Under the pieces are notes generated by a model that ran no database searches, was not told where the DNA came from, and saw only the letters and a list, made by a program, of their open reading frames with translations. Below, in pieces: positions 10,513-23,600 of a DNA stretch of 60,000 nt (position 1 is its first letter; each line of letters opens with the position of its first letter). Made by a program: the position numbers and the translations under genes. The DNA lies in the NCBI RefSeq assembly GCF_030272615.1, contig NC_081415.1, positions 262,930,925 to 262,990,924 of the forward strand, written 5' to 3'. Source of the DNA: Cryptomeria japonica. Its lineage: Eukaryota > Streptophyta > Pinopsida > Cupressales > Cupressaceae.

Positions 10513-11862
10513 ACTTACTCAGAGCTACGAGGTCACAATTTTGAATTGACAGCAACATTTGATTATATTGATGTAAAGATGTACGATGGGTTGGTGATTC
10601 CTGGAGGACGGGCACCTGAGTACCTAGCTCTAAATGAATCTGTTCTTGAACTGGTTAAGCATTTTTTTGATTCAAACAAACCCATTGCTGCTATCTGTCA
10701 TGGGCAATTGATTCTTGCTGCTGCAGGTGTGTTAAAAGAGAAAATGTGTACGGCATATCCTGCTGTAAAGCCTGTTGTTGTTGCTGCAGGGGGGGTATGG
10801 AAAGAACCAGAGGCATTATCAGCATGCTGCATTGATGGTAATTTGATCACCAGTGCAGCTTGGCACGGACACCCTAAATATATAAGCCTTTTCTTGAAGT
10901 CACTGGGAGGAAAGGTTACTGGCACAGGGAAACGTGTTCTTTTTCTCTGTGGGGTAGGCATTTGCTTCTTTGATTGTTTATATTAGTCCGTGAGCATGGA
11001 AATTAATTTTTTCTGTTTTGCAAAACTTAGAACCTTGTGATCTCTTTTAGATTTTGATTTGTTTTTTCTCCTCCGGCTGGCCAATCTGTATGGATATATT
11101 AGAGCCCAAGTGCAACATATTTGTCTATTGAATGAATCTCTGGTCCATTGATCTCTTCTTGACACTTTTATAATCATGTTCTCCTTTTTTATGTAGGACT
11201 ACATGGAAGATTATGAAATCATTGTTCCATTCCAAGCTTTGCAATCTTTAGGCTGCAATGTTGATGCTGTTTGCCCGGGCAAGAATGTTGGGGACACATG
11301 CCTAACTGCTATCCATGATTTTGAAGGTGACCAAACATATAGTGAAAAACCAGGCCATAAATTCACTCTCAATGCTAATTTCGAGGATGTCAAGGTTGAA
11401 GACTTCGATGCTTTGGTAATTCCTGGAGGTCGTGCTCCTGAATATCTTGCATTAAATAACAAGGTTTTATCCATTGTAAAGCTATTTGCAGAAAGTAAAA
11501 AACCAATTGCCTCAATTTGTCATGGGCAGCAGATACTAGCAGCAGCAAACATACTCAAGGTAAGTTTTTTTTGCATAAAATGGCAACTTTACTTATACCA
11601 TGATTCAATGTTATGAATACATGTGCTTGGAAAGTGTATTATTTCATGTACGAGTTGAAATGTTGTTTCACAGGGAAAAAGGTGTACAGCATACCCGGCA
11701 GTAAAACTTAATGTATTGCTTGCTGGTGCTGAATGGATGGAGCCAGAACCAATAACTAAATGCTTTACAGATGAGAACCTAGTGACAGCAGCAGCTTGGC
11801 CTGCACATCCTGAATTTATCTCCCACATTATGGTATTGTTAGGAATTAGTGTATCATTTTGA
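10513..11862 (+). CDS. DJ1D: DJ-1/PfpI tandem-domain protein (DJ-1D type), 3' exons
   Basis: Three exons are visible: 10513-10953, 11197-11559 and 11674-11862 (TGA). The introns obey GT-AG (10954-11196 and 11560-11673) and all junctions fall between codons. The first exon gives most of the first DJ-1 domain, from [10 protein letters not shown] to RVLFLCG, with the nucleophile elbow AAICHGQ. The second and third give a full second domain ([15 protein letters not shown]..., ASICHGQ, ending GISVSF). Plant DJ-1D proteins have this two-domain layout; they are cytosolic or nuclear and reported to act as glutathione-independent glyoxalases on methylglyoxal. The first ~55-60 codons (normally ...CGDYMEDYE...HDFEGDQ) were not found upstream in the window. 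They are either beyond a long intron or lost. No stop or frameshift is seen in the three exons, so the gene may be functional. Confidence 0.9.
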
Positions 11863-12576
11863 ACTGATGGTCATGTTACCTAAGAACTAATTGTACTTTG
11901 TATGTGCAAAAATTCTTTGTTGTATGGACCTGCTGAGTGTAATATGTAATATGCATCAGTGTAATTGGGACACACATTTCCTGACTCTTGGGAATGTCCT
12001 TATCTCAAATATTCTTGAATACTGCAAGTTGCAGGTACTTAAAAGGATACTGAGAAAAATGAATAACATATTCTCTTTGAGCTTGGGGAAATCTTGTGTG
12101 AATTCATGAATTGCTTTAACTTAGTGTGAAGTCCACGAACCTGGTGCTGCTCAGTGCAAAATAAGATGCCGCAACAAATAAACAAAAGTAACTGTTTCCT
12201 CAAGAATACATAGCACTAAATGATGTTGCTCAAGAAAGAAATGTCTCAGTAAAATTACACATCTGACATCGAATTAAAAATGTTAAATAGGTAGAAGACT
12301 TTCACCAGCTCCTTATTCATAGTTCTAGAATCAACAAATAGAATTCAAAGTAAACCCCCAAATATTTTACTACTCTAATAGGTATATTATTTATGTTTTA
12401 TGTAGGTATATTATTTATGCTTTAAATTGCTATTGGTCTAGAAACTTACCATTAATGTTTAATAGTGGGCCTCACTGTGGTAGCTCATTTTTTTTAATCA
12501 AATCCTCCTTCTATCAGATTTATGTTGGCGTCAAATCTACCCTTCTTTGTGTCTTCTTATAATATTTTGATTAGGG
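11863..12576. other. 3' flank of DJ-1 gene, no further gene seen
   Basis: This probably contains the 3' UTR. No clear AATAAA signal stood out close to the stop. An AT-rich spacer follows, up to the left arm of the inverted repeat. Confidence 0.5.
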
Positions 12577-13263
12577 TTTGAGGATCCATAGTGATATGTG
12601 TTTGATCCTATCTGCCCACCCTTGGATATTTCATCATCATGGATCCTCATAGGTCATTTTCTCCACCTGATTTACATCCATATATTTATGATTTTGACAT
12701 TTTCCTAGCTTTTGTGGCCTTTTCTATTTCAATCTTCAACCCTTTTAATAAGAACGTCTTTCTATGAAGGTGGTGTTCTATCATATACTTGCACTTTGCT
12801 CCTTTGTTAAGTTGGTTAGTGCCTATCCTTTTTTTTAAAGATTCATTCATCTCACTTGTCCATGACCTTTATGTTGATCATATTTCTCCTATGGCTTGTG
12901 ATAGTGATGAGCATGCGTATGGTGAAGTTTTACCTTATGATGATTTTATATTATGTCATGGATATGAATGATGTACCTTCTTTGCGTACACATGACCTTG
13001 TTGCACCTCATGATTTGTCTCTTACATGTTACAATAGCATATCCATCCCCATCAATTCATGTTCTTTAGAGGAGTTACATTGTTTCACGATGATGTGTCT
13101 TGTGATAACTATTATTTTGTATTTCATGTGAGCCCTATGGATACCAATAGACATTCTTTTACCTAATGATATCTCCCATCATGATAGCATACATTGTGAC
13201 AATAGCTCTTCAGTTTTTCCAATAGAGAGAAAGAGAGTGATAAGGAGGGAGGAAGGGAGAGGT

Positions 13264-13297
<34 letters not shown>

Positions 13298-14623
13298 GTT
13301 GTTGTGGAGAGGTGTGTTCATCTCTCTTTTGGTGGGTACCTAATATGGCCTAGTAGCCAAGACCCATCTTGCATTATTAGCTTGAGTCTACATTCCCCTA
13401 AGTTGCACTTAATAGGGGGGGCTACATTCCCGTAAGTTGAACTTAATAGGGGGTGTTGGTGTAATTAATTTATTTTATTTATCTCCTAAGATATAATTAC
13501 ACTTTATTTAAGATTACTTAGGGAATTGAATAGGAGTAGTTGAAGCATTTCCACTTTAGGTGGACTTATCATTTCTTAGGATGCATAGTTATTTGTGTTG
13601 GGTGGTTGAGTTCTAACTAACTCCTACCTACCCTTGCATTTCAGTGAGCCACATGTCATTATTGTGTGCTCTCATTCCCTTTTGCCTTGCAAAAATAAGT
13701 AGGCTTATAGACATTGTTTATTCATCCAGCTATTTGCATCTTGATGAGAATATGGTTTGTTCTTGTCTCTATTGTTCTCTCTTGTTTTTGTGTTATTCAA
13801 TTGGTCTCTAGTTATTGGGTTGCTATAGTCAATTTTTACAACAACCCCACTCCCCCCCCCCCTTCCCCCCCCTCTCTCTGAGTCACTCCCTCGCTACCTC
13901 TCCCCTCTCTATATCTCTCAATCACTCCCTCACTACCTCTCCCTTCCTCCCTCCTTATCACTCTCTTTCTCTCTACTTGAAAAACTAAGGAGCTATTGTC
14001 ACAATGTATGCTATCATGATGGGAGATAATCTTTAAGTAAAAGAATGTCTATCGGTATCCATAGGGCTCACATGAAATACAAAATAATAGTCATCACAAG
14101 ACACGTCATTGTGAAACAATGTAACTCCTCTAAAGAACATGAATTGATGGGGATGGATATGCTATTTTAACATGTAAGAGACAAATCATGAGGTGCAACA
14201 ATGTCATGTATAAGTAAATAAGGTACATCATTCATATCCATGACACAATATTACATCATCATAAGGTAAAATTGCACCATGCACATGCTCATCACTATCA
14301 CAAGCCATAGGAGAAATAGGATCAACATGAAGGTCATGGACAAGTGAGATGAATGAATCTTATAAAAAAAGGATATGCACTAACCAACTTAACAAAGGAG
14401 TAAAGTGCAAGTATATGATAGAACACCACCTTCATAGAAAGACGTCCTTATTAAAAGGGTTGAAGATTTAAATAGAAAAAGGCACAAAAGCTAGGAACAT
14501 GTCAAAATCATAAATATATGGATGTAAATCAGGTGGAGAAAATGACCTATGAGGATCCATGATGATGAAATATCCAAGGGCGGGTAGATAGGATCAAACA
14601 GATATATCGCTATGGATGCTCAA
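12577..14623. repeat. large inverted repeat with ~690-bp arms
   Basis: The left arm 12577-13268 and right arm 13934-14623 are reverse complements over their whole length with only scattered differences (well above 90% alike by eye). The outer ends are TTGAGGATCCATAG against its complement at 14610-14623. The inner ends lie in GA-rich (13240-13296) and CT-rich (13850-13970) tracts. The 665-bp loop contains the 3' end and LTR of a copia element. Short frames in the arms are not convincing genes. The structure could be a foldback-like element or the result of inverted duplication. Confidence 0.85.
13305..13843 (+). mobile_element. copia 3' end with LTR, in inverted-repeat loop
   Basis: From 13305 the sequence follows the 3' untranslated region of the copia element at 47729-54324 (TGGCCTAGTAGCC, GACCCATCTTGCATT, CCCCTAAGTTGCACTT), then a G-rich tract. 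An LTR starting TGTTGGTGTAATTAAT (13454) ends near TTTTTACAACA (13840-13843). Compared with the intact copy, an internal piece of the UTR is missing and CATTCCC-TAAGTTG-ACTTAATAGGGG is duplicated. The rest of the element is absent on the left. Confidence 0.75.
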
Positions 14624-14625
14624 AG

Positions 14626-16045
14626 GAGAAAACCTAGTGGGAAACCCCCACCCCCCTTCAAAAGAGAGATGAACACACAAAATAACTCTCAAAGAAGAAT
14701 GAGAAGGACAAAACCTCGAGTGAGGAAAAAGGACCCCCCATAAGAGAGAATGGAGAAGTCAACTGATCCGCCTTGATGAAATATCTTACACCCCCAAGAG
14801 AGCTCACAAGTGATGAAACTCACTCTCTGTGAAGGGTTTGGTGAAGATGTCTACAACCTACTATGATGTAGGAAAATACTGCAAATCAATACCTGCTATG
14901 TTGTAGGACAATACCTGCTCCTATATCAGTTCCCTGATGTAATGCATATAGATCTCGATGTGTTTAGTCCGTTGATGGTCAATTGGACTCTTCGAGATTT
15001 GAATGACACTCTAATTGTCACAATGAAGGACTGTAGGTCGTGGAGGGTGAAGCCAAACTTAGATAGAATATTCTGAAGCCAAATAGCCTCAGTAGTTGCA
15101 TTGATAGACCCTCGATACTCAACCTTAGTTGAAGAGAGAGAGAGAAATATCATGTTGTTTCTTACTCTGGCAACAAATGGGGCCAAAACCAAGATGAAAG
15201 TTGAAGCCTGAAGTGAACTTATGATCATCAAGATCGCTAGCCCAATCAGAGTTTGTATACCCAACCAAGTCAAGTCATGTACCTGTTGCATAGTAAATCT
15301 CAAAGTGATGTGTACTCTATATGTAATGCAAGATGCATTTGGTAGTGTTCCAATAAAGCTCATGTGGTTCCTACATAAAGTGTGAAACCAAGCCAATCAC
15401 AAAGGAAATATCAAGGTGTATGTGAGCCAAGTAGATGAGACTCCCAAAAAAGTTGATGATACAAAGTGGCATCAACATGTGGAGTGGAACACTTAGCCTC
15501 AAGCTTGACTCCTGAAAGAAAGGGAGTCTACATAGGCTTACAATCAACCATGTGGAATTGAGCTAGAAGATCAAGAGCATAATTGGGTTGAGCAAGAGTG
15601 ATCCCAAAATAAAACCTTGATATCTTAATCCAAAGAAAGTAGTGCAAAAGGTCCAAGTCATTCATAGCAAATCTCTCATGCAAAGAAGATTTGACACTGC
15701 CAATGATGGATGAGGTACTCCCTATAATGATCAAGTCATCAACATAGAGCACAAGTAGCAACTAAGAGTCATCCTATCACAAAATGTATGCATTCATATT
15801 TAAATGACATCTGGTGAATCCTGCTAACAGAAGAAGGGAATCCATCTTGGCATACCAAGCCCTAAGAGCTTGCTTGAGGCCATATCTACAAACTTCCTCG
15901 GTCTGCAAACCAAAGAAGAGTCCTCAATGAATCCTTGTGACAGCTCCATGTAAATTTCCTCCTAAAGATCCATGTGAAGAAAGGCACTCTTCACATCCAT
16001 CTAATGTACAACCCAACTATGAGCTGGAGGATGAATACAAAATGC
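14626..16045 (-). pseudogene. copia RT/RNase H fragment, 5'-truncated
   Basis: The minus strand starts inside RT (MDVKSAFLH near 16005), passes the catalytic YVDD motif (LYVDDLIIIGSTSSIIG at about 15750-15700) and FHMVDCKPM. It continues to the RNase H region (SSTKVEYRGSINATTEAIW, 15135-15080) and into the 3' UTR, stopping where the inverted-repeat arm begins. It is of the same copia family as 47729-54324. Frameshifts and stops are frequent. It may be the body from which the loop piece at 13305-13843 was separated, but UTR differences argue that the two pieces come from different copies. Confidence 0.85.
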
Positions 16046-16374
16046 AAGATGGGTGCAATTATGTGAGTGTGTGAATTCCATTACTGCCATTCAATTTCAC
16101 AAAGTTAGGCTACCTCTCTCTAACAATGTTTTGTTTCTTGTGAAGTGTTGTCCCATCTATCACACTCATAGGAACACCACCAAAATATTAGTCCATGTTA
16201 GTACCAATAATCAAAATCAAAATAAAAGACTCCTCAAAACATTTCTTCCTATCCAAATAAGATACACTTATCTCAATACTTAAACAAACAAAACATTTTT
16301 GTATGTTTTCTATTAGTTAAAAATCATTTTAATGCACACACATACTCATTTATGGTACATTTCATATTTTCCCT
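16046..16374. other. no gene seen
   Basis: Short AT-rich spacer between the truncated copia and the LINE. No feature was recognised. Confidence 0.45.
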
Positions 16375-17740
16375 TTAGCTAAAGGGTTTTGCATAGCAAA
16401 ATTTGGCATTGTCGAAGACATAAATTGTATTCTTTATGATCATTTCTTCAGTTGGGATGACCGTTTTGTGTTAATGGTTAAGCCTTGGCACAAAGATTTC
16501 AATCCCTCTTTCAAAACTTTCAACAAGATGCCTTTATGGGTTAGAATCCCTAACCTTCCACTTCATCTTTGGGTGGATTCTCTTCTTGAGGAAGTGGGTG
16601 AGGCTCTTGGGGACTTCCTGATGTTTGATTCTAATTCCTTTAATATTCACCATTCCACCTATGTTCGCATCTTGGTGGACATTGACATGTCTAAGGTATT
16701 GCTTGTAGAGATCAAACTTATGTCTCTTAAGGGCCATTGGATTCAGCCTTTGGTCTATGAAGGGATTCCCTTCAGATGCAGAAGGTGCTTTAAAACGGGT
16801 CATGTTCCTGCAAAATGTGATCTTAGTGTTACTAAGAAACACTCTGCATCTTGGTGGAACGGTGCTTCAACTCAACATTATTTTATTGTGAAAATTTCTT
16901 CATAGCAAAGTTTTTCCCAGGTGGTTACTCAGGAGAGCCTGACTGCCACAACGGTCCCGTTGATGAATGTGGTGGGTTCCCCCATGGTGGGTGGCTCCGT
17001 TTCTTCGCGGCCTAAGGTGGTTTTTGGGGGTTGTGGGTTGCATGCTGGTGTTTCTTCTGTTGAGGTTCTCCCTCCTGTTGCTGTTAGGAAGGAAGGTGAT
17101 GTTGTTGGCTCTTTGGTTATTGGGTCTACCCCGGTTGCTGGATTTGACTAGTTTGCTGGGGCTGATCCTGTCTCAGGGGAGATTGCTAGTGCGGTTCCTT
17201 TGCTTGGTTCTGTTACCAAGGTTGATTCTGGCCCCAGCCCTGCTGGAGCTGCATCGCATGCTAGTCACTCCATGGCTGCTGGGTTTCTAGCACTAGATTC
17301 GTTGGAGTGACAAGATGAGGCTGCTAAAGTTGAAGATGGTTGGATTAAGGTTAAAGACAAACATTTAAGCGGTCCTCGCCTTCTTTTGACATGACCCTTC
17401 GATCCCACAAGAAGGCTTCCATAGGGAAATCCTAAGTTAGGGGGTTGTCTTTACCCTTGTGGGCAGCTGGAACTTTCTTTTCTTTTTTCTCTTTGCTGCC
17501 CTTTGTTTGTTATGGTCTGCCTGTAGTTGGTTCATGGTTTGGCTTAACTTTTCAGGCAACTTTTCTCTTTGGGGTCTCTACCCTTTCTTTGTTTTGTTTC
17601 ACCTTGAACCGGTTCTATTCGTTTTGTGAGCCTGATTGAATATCTCATGTTGTGGGTTGCAAGAGCCCCTTTTAAAACCTGTCTTGTACAAGATTTGGGG
17701 TCCCTTAAAAACCTGTTTTTATCTAATAAAATACATACCT
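16375..17740 (+). mobile_element. LINE remnant with ORF1 only
   Basis: It begins inside an ORF1 frame. It then runs through a low-complexity G/V/S-rich region to EDGWIKVKDKH (17333-17366) and a 3' tail ending ATCTAATAAAATACATACC near 17735. No endonuclease or reverse transcriptase sequence is present between the ORF1 end and the tail, so ORF2 is deleted or the element is a non-autonomous ORF1-only derivative. No long poly-A tail or flanking duplication was identified. Confidence 0.65.
16378..16905 (+). pseudogene. LINE ORF1-like protein (DUF4283 plus zinc knuckle)
   Basis: The frame reads through from 16378 (no start seen) to a stop at 16905. It has FVLMVKPWHKDFNPSF, then PLWVRIPNLPLHLW, then VRILVDIDMSKVL. 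These are typical of the DUF4283 domain that begins plant LINE ORF1 proteins. The end has PFRCRRCFKTGHVPAKC, a CX2CX4HX4C knuckle. ORF1 proteins bind the element RNA. The N-terminus is missing and the sequence after the knuckle is out of register with the later GWIKV-type motif. Confidence 0.75.
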
Positions 17741-19440
17741 TTGGATTGCAAATGAGTTGACCAAGTTACTATGTATTTCTTATCAACATTCTTAGCATGT
17801 ACTTGTATACACTTGCCATATTTTTAGCTCATTCACAAATATCAATACCTCGTGGAAAGATCATTTCAAGGCACACAATGATCATTTAAGGATTAGGAAT
17901 TCTCTCTAAGAATAACTTTAAGCTAGATCACAACTTGATAATATATAAGGATTAACAAATAAATCATTCATGCATACCCCTTTAGATGTGATACTTACGT
18001 ATGTTGAGAGATCTTCCATGAATAATCACATATCACCTAAAAAGTTAGTGGATCCAAATTGCTATTTATGTAACCTAGGCCCTCGTGTGTATCTTGCCAC
18101 AACAACATTTCAAGGATAATTATCAACTCACTTTCACATAATTCTAGAAATAAAATGAAAAAAATCCAATACATGCACACACACACACACACACAAAGAG
18201 AGAGAGAGAGAGAGGCTCTCATGCCTTGTAATCCACACCATAATGTTGTACAAATACAAGTGATATAAAAGTAATGATGTAAGAACACAATCAATGAAGT
18301 CTCTAGCCATCACTAACCTACATGGTCATCCACAAAGCCTAAGAGACAAGAACATGATTTGGGTGCTTTTTCTCCCAACCACAAATCTTATGCTTCCTTG
18401 GGATTCTTCCTACTCAAAGAATGCCCAACCCTGTAGTGTGTAGCTACCTGAAAAAAATAGGCAAGAGGGAATCTGGTGCAACCTGATATATCTACATGCA
18501 TTTGTTTGGATGAAATGCAATGTATCCTACTATCGGGATAGGACAAAGAAACATATTAATAAAGTTTGCTAGGCTAGTTCCATGTATTTCAATGGACACA
18601 TGGCTTTGGCCAAGGAACTTCAAATTATTTGGATTTCCCCAAAAAGAGGATCATCGTTCTTTGTGATTCCATATTCAATGCCCATCCCAAAAACATAAAC
18701 CCAAAACACATATAAAGAGAACTACTTTTATTAGCAAAATAATCCACCTTAACATGCATATTGCTCAACAATAATTACTACACACAATGTTCTACATCTT
18801 TTGACATTTCATAAAAATAATATATTTTGCTTAATCAGTATATTAATACTAGCCTGGTATGTTCTTTGCTATATACTCCCTTGAGCATTCTATCAGTGTT
18901 CATCTCAAACACGATAGAGGACAACACTAACATAACTTAGGAGCAACGATATCAAACATTTGGAATAATCACCATGATATTTTTAGAAGAAAATCACAAG
19001 AGGAGAAATTATCAAATTCAACACTAAATCATAAATGTGCACATCTCAACAATAAATCAAGTGTGACCAACAGTGACAAAATAAACAGATGAAATAGTTT
19101 GGTGACTAAATAGTTCATAAGAAAATTCAAAAACACAATACGAGTCCTTACAACACAAGGAACATTTTCATCAATAACAAAAAATAAATCATCAAAATTA
19201 AAAATGGTTTCACATAAATTGCGTGACTAACACTAGTCACATTAAGGGAGTAAAAAGCTACACATAACCTTGCATCCAAGGTCTGTTAGAGACATGCCCA
19301 AACTCATGGCAAATATTATCCTTAAAGACTTTAGTACTAGGCAAAGACAAAAATCAAACATCCTTAATCAAGTGTTCAAACTCAATTTGTAGACACTTAT
19401 ATCCTTAGTGCACTATTATAATATTATTATGCATGAATTA
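17741..19440. other. no gene; probable internal part of an interrupted LTR element
   Basis: This AT-rich sequence has no coding frame that I can support. A primer site on the other side of the insertion 19441-26336 points into it, so it may be the non-coding interior of that older minus-strand element. It contains the microsatellite at 18173-18213. Confidence 0.45.
18173..18213. repeat. compound (CA)n(GA)n microsatellite
   Basis: About eleven CA units pass directly into about nine GA units. Confidence 0.9.
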
Positions 19441-20397
19441 TGTTGGAATCCAATAACACTGAGGGGGTGGGGGGCAGGGGGGGGGGGGTGGGGAGGTGAA
19501 TCAGTGTTATACCAAAATGATCAATTTTAGCCTTATAAAAACATGCATACACTAACCGGTATATCGGATAATACAAAATTGAAAGAAGTAAAAAGAAGTA
19601 AAGCAACCAATAAGCCAATCACATAAATGAGAATCATAACACACAAAATTATACGTGGAAAACCTCAAAGAGGAAAAACCACGATGGGATTTGTGACCCA
19701 CAATATCAATTCACTGGCAATATGAAGAGATATTACAAAATATAAGGGTCTTGCTTGCAGGAAGGCTTATAGCCTAGAGCACACTGCTCAATCACAAAAA
19801 AGGAGTCTCGCTGACTACATATAAATCCAGACTACAATCTGGAGAAGTGGTGAACTGCTAAGATAACATCTTCTATGCCTGAATACAGTTCCAGTTTAAG
19901 CTATCTCAGTTTCGGTCTGAAACCCTAAACCCTTTACCGGAATAACCCTTACATAAATATCCTTACATAAATATCTCTGATATATTTCACATCATATTAC
20001 ATTCGCATTCCATAATCTCCTCTATGTAAAAGATGATCTAATCCAAACTAACCTATATACCCTATACAATTTATCATGCCTTATGTCGGCTTACAAAGAT
20101 AATTACAATATCAAATTACATGCCGACTAGATAACATAAATACATGAATATCAAAATCAATTTCTGAAGCCGAATCCAAGAGATGTCGGCCTCCAATACT
20201 GATAACCATATTCTAAACCATGTCATCCTCCAATACTGGTAACCAAAGAAATCCTTATGTCCTGTCGGTGCCGGTGTAGTATCTGCGAAGTGCTTGCCGG
20301 TAGACAATTGAACCAAAACATGAATCCAAAATACAATACCATGTTGCCATCAATGAAAATATAGTGAAACCAACCAATTGAGTGTCAATTTCCAACA
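19441..20397 (-). repeat. 3' LTR (957 bp)
   Basis: In plus orientation it runs from TGTTGGAATCCAATAACAC to GTGTCAATTTCCAACA. It carries an extra G-rich stretch (19461-19496) that the 5' LTR has only in shorter form. This is probably slippage in the poly-G. Confidence 0.85.
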
Positions 20398-20411
20398 ATC
20401 TTCCCCTTTGG
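20398..20411 (-). other. polypurine tract
   Basis: The minus strand reads CCAAAGGGGAAGAT directly before the LTR start TGTTGGAAATTG. Confidence 0.75.
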
Positions 20412-20670
20412 CATTGATGGCAACACTCATGTGAAAAATGGTCAAGGTTTCATCTACCGGTTTTATCATGCCTACTCCCCCTGAGATGAATATTTATTAA
20501 TGCAAGAATAATCCATATCCCCATGTCTTCATATCTCCCCCTAATGTATACAACTCTTTCTATTATTTTTCACATCTATATCACTCCCCCTTTAACATCA
20601 ATGCCATCAAAAATTCTAAAAAGAATGTCAAAGATTCAAAAAGATGTACAATGAATATCCCAAAAATATC

Positions 20671-23600
20671 TTACCAGAGTTTAACAAATTTCAAAATTTC
20701 TGGATAAGCCTTCTCCAATAGCTCAAGATAGGTGTCCCAACCAATTTTGAACGTGCCGAAAATGGATACAAGACCATTTTGTATATGTGCAAATGACTCT
20801 TTCTCATTTACCTCTGTCGGTGTGGGATTTCCCACCATATCCATACACTCTTTCTTATGTACACTGAGTGAATCCAACCGAGGACTCACCAAGCCTCTCA
20901 GACTTCTGGCTCTTCTTATTATATTGTCTCTTTCCTTCTCAAGAATAGAAATTTGGTTTTCCAAAATCAAAATTTGACCATCAATGGATGTAGTCAATGA
21001 TGTCAATCCATCAAAAGAATTAACTATATTTGCAATTTTCTCCTAAAGTTCTTTTATTTTCTTATCCACATTTATTGTAAGTATATCAGTGTTGCAACAT
21101 ACCCTATAAATATTTGTACATTGTTTCAAAGAATTATCTATCAGTTTTAGTTTTTCATCAATCTTTTTCTTCTCAAATTCAATCACCTGATCAAATGCAG
21201 CTCTCTTAGCCTGAGTGAATCTCTCTAGTGCTTGCTGGTTTGAAATTTGCTGTAAGGATTTAAAATCCTTTGAGATATGCTCAATGATCATCTTAAGCTT
21301 GTTGGATGGGCTTGCTTCATTGTCAATCTTGCATTCCAGGACTAGTATGTGTAAAACTGTGATTGATTGATCAATAAACCCTTTATATATAGATCCCTCC
21401 TTCATTAATTTTTGTGCTGCCATCATCATGAGTTCAGTAGGACTCATCTCTTTTATGTTTTTCTTTTCAACCTGTGAGGTGTCAATTGACAACAATGATG
21501 GACCATTTGTCGGTTCTCTGCTGGTTTCCCCTTCCTTCTCCTCTGATGATTTGTCCTTTATAGCTTTCTCACTTAGACCGATGGCTTCGCCACTTGGTGC
21601 AGTTTGTGTAACTGCCAGTTCCTCTTTAGGAACAATAACCTCAACCTGTACATTTGTATCTAGAGGACTGATATGCTCAATATTAGTATCCTGTACATAA
21701 TCAACCTTTTCGCTCTTTGTATTAATCAGTATTTCAATATTTGTTTGTACATCTGTATCAACCGGGGGCTTGATTTCCACTATCTTAATATTTTTCAAAA
21801 CTGAGGGTGAAGTACCCATAATACCGTCCCCTTTACCTTCAACCAGGATGTCTACAATGTTTGTCTTTGTTTCCGGTGAAGTAAAGAATCCTCTGTTCTC
21901 TCCAAAGAATTTAGTCCATGCTTTTTGAGTCTCCTTTATTATTTCATTTACCCTTCCTAGCATCAAACTAGTTATTTTATGTTTGCTATTAAAGACTTTT
22001 CTATCTGCCACCCCAAGCCTCCTTTCCATTTCATCTGGAGCAATAGTGACACAAACAGATAATAACTCTTGAATCTTAATATGTTTGTCTTCTTGCATAG
22101 CTGGCAGTCTTCTAGCATTTAATATATTATACAATTCAGTCGGTATTTGATTTTCTATTTCTATTAAGGATTTCTTATAAATATCCAAGTATAATAAGAA
22201 TGCTTCCTCTACCTCTCTTTGCTCATCATCTTCTAATTTTTTGTAATAAAACTGTACGTTCTTCAATATGTCATCCTTAGCGATTTCATCTATTAATCCT
22301 GCACAATTTTTAGGTGGAATGATATTCACATTACCAGATTGAATAGTTGTATCGGTTTCATTCTTCTTCTTTCTCTTTGCACTACTGGATGCAGCTGAAG
22401 GTGTTGCCTTTGGTACTTGCTTCCATGCCGGTATTTTGAGTGTAACCTTCCTAACCAGTTGCCTTTTGGCTTCTACCTTTGCTTCCTATATTCCTAACAA
22501 CCCTCTTGAATGCCAAGGGTGTGTCATCCTCAGATTCAAATTCTGTAGTAACAAGCTCAATGTGTACTTTTAGATTCTTCCTCTTCCCGCCTTTCTCTGA
22601 GACAACATCAATTAATTATTTGATGTCATGTGAGACTTTCTCAACAAATTTGCTTGCTTTTCCTTCCTGTTTCTCTCTTCTTCTTCCAGTTGAACTCTAT
22701 TTCAACCTCATGTGTTTTTTGTTGTGCAGTTCCACAGGGATTCTTTGCCTCATCAATAGGTGCATCAATCAACATTTTTGCATAAGCTTCAAGAATCAAT
22801 GCATCTACTTCATAGCCCATTTCCTTAATCCAAATCTTTCGGGGCTTAACTACTTCCATGAAGCATATGTCAGTTGAATATTTTTCTACAATATGCTTAG
22901 GAATCCTTACCCTAAACTTCCTAGATTTATGAAATTCTTTGAAATATTCCCATACCTTATCATCTCTCTGACTTCCTAAAGCAACAATTGACTGTTTCAA
23001 TTGTCTTCCTACCAGAATGTCAAATTCCCATTGCCTTTTACCAAAACCGGGTGTATCATTCATGAAAAATAACATTAAACAAACTATCAAGCTACCATAC
23101 CGGAAGGTTCCCTTCTTTTCTCCCTTAATCTTTCCTAGGTTTATTAATAACTCATCTAACATCTAGCCACATAGATCCAATTTCACACCCTCTCTCATCA
23201 TTTTGTATGCAGCCAAAATGCATGAACTGAAAACAAAATTCAGTCAGTTTGACTCAGTTACCTTATACTCGATGATCATGCTATTGAATTTGATGTCTGT
23301 GTCGGTAATAGTGCTCACTCTCATAGATCTCCTGTCAAATGTTGCGCCGATGATCTTGTTCACGAAACATTCGAAACCTTCTTATATGGACGTTGCGCAA
23401 CCGATGGTAAACCAGTGATTGCCCGAATGACTTCCTTGGTGATCTTGTAAGGTCTATCTAACCAGATGAATTCCCCATGCACTCTGCTCAAAACATATCT
23501 AATTATCTCATCTTCAAATTCTGAAATGTCTAGAATACCAGTAAACCCTAAGTCTTCAATGTGTTTGTATGCCGCTTTGATATTTCCAGATTCTCCCATC

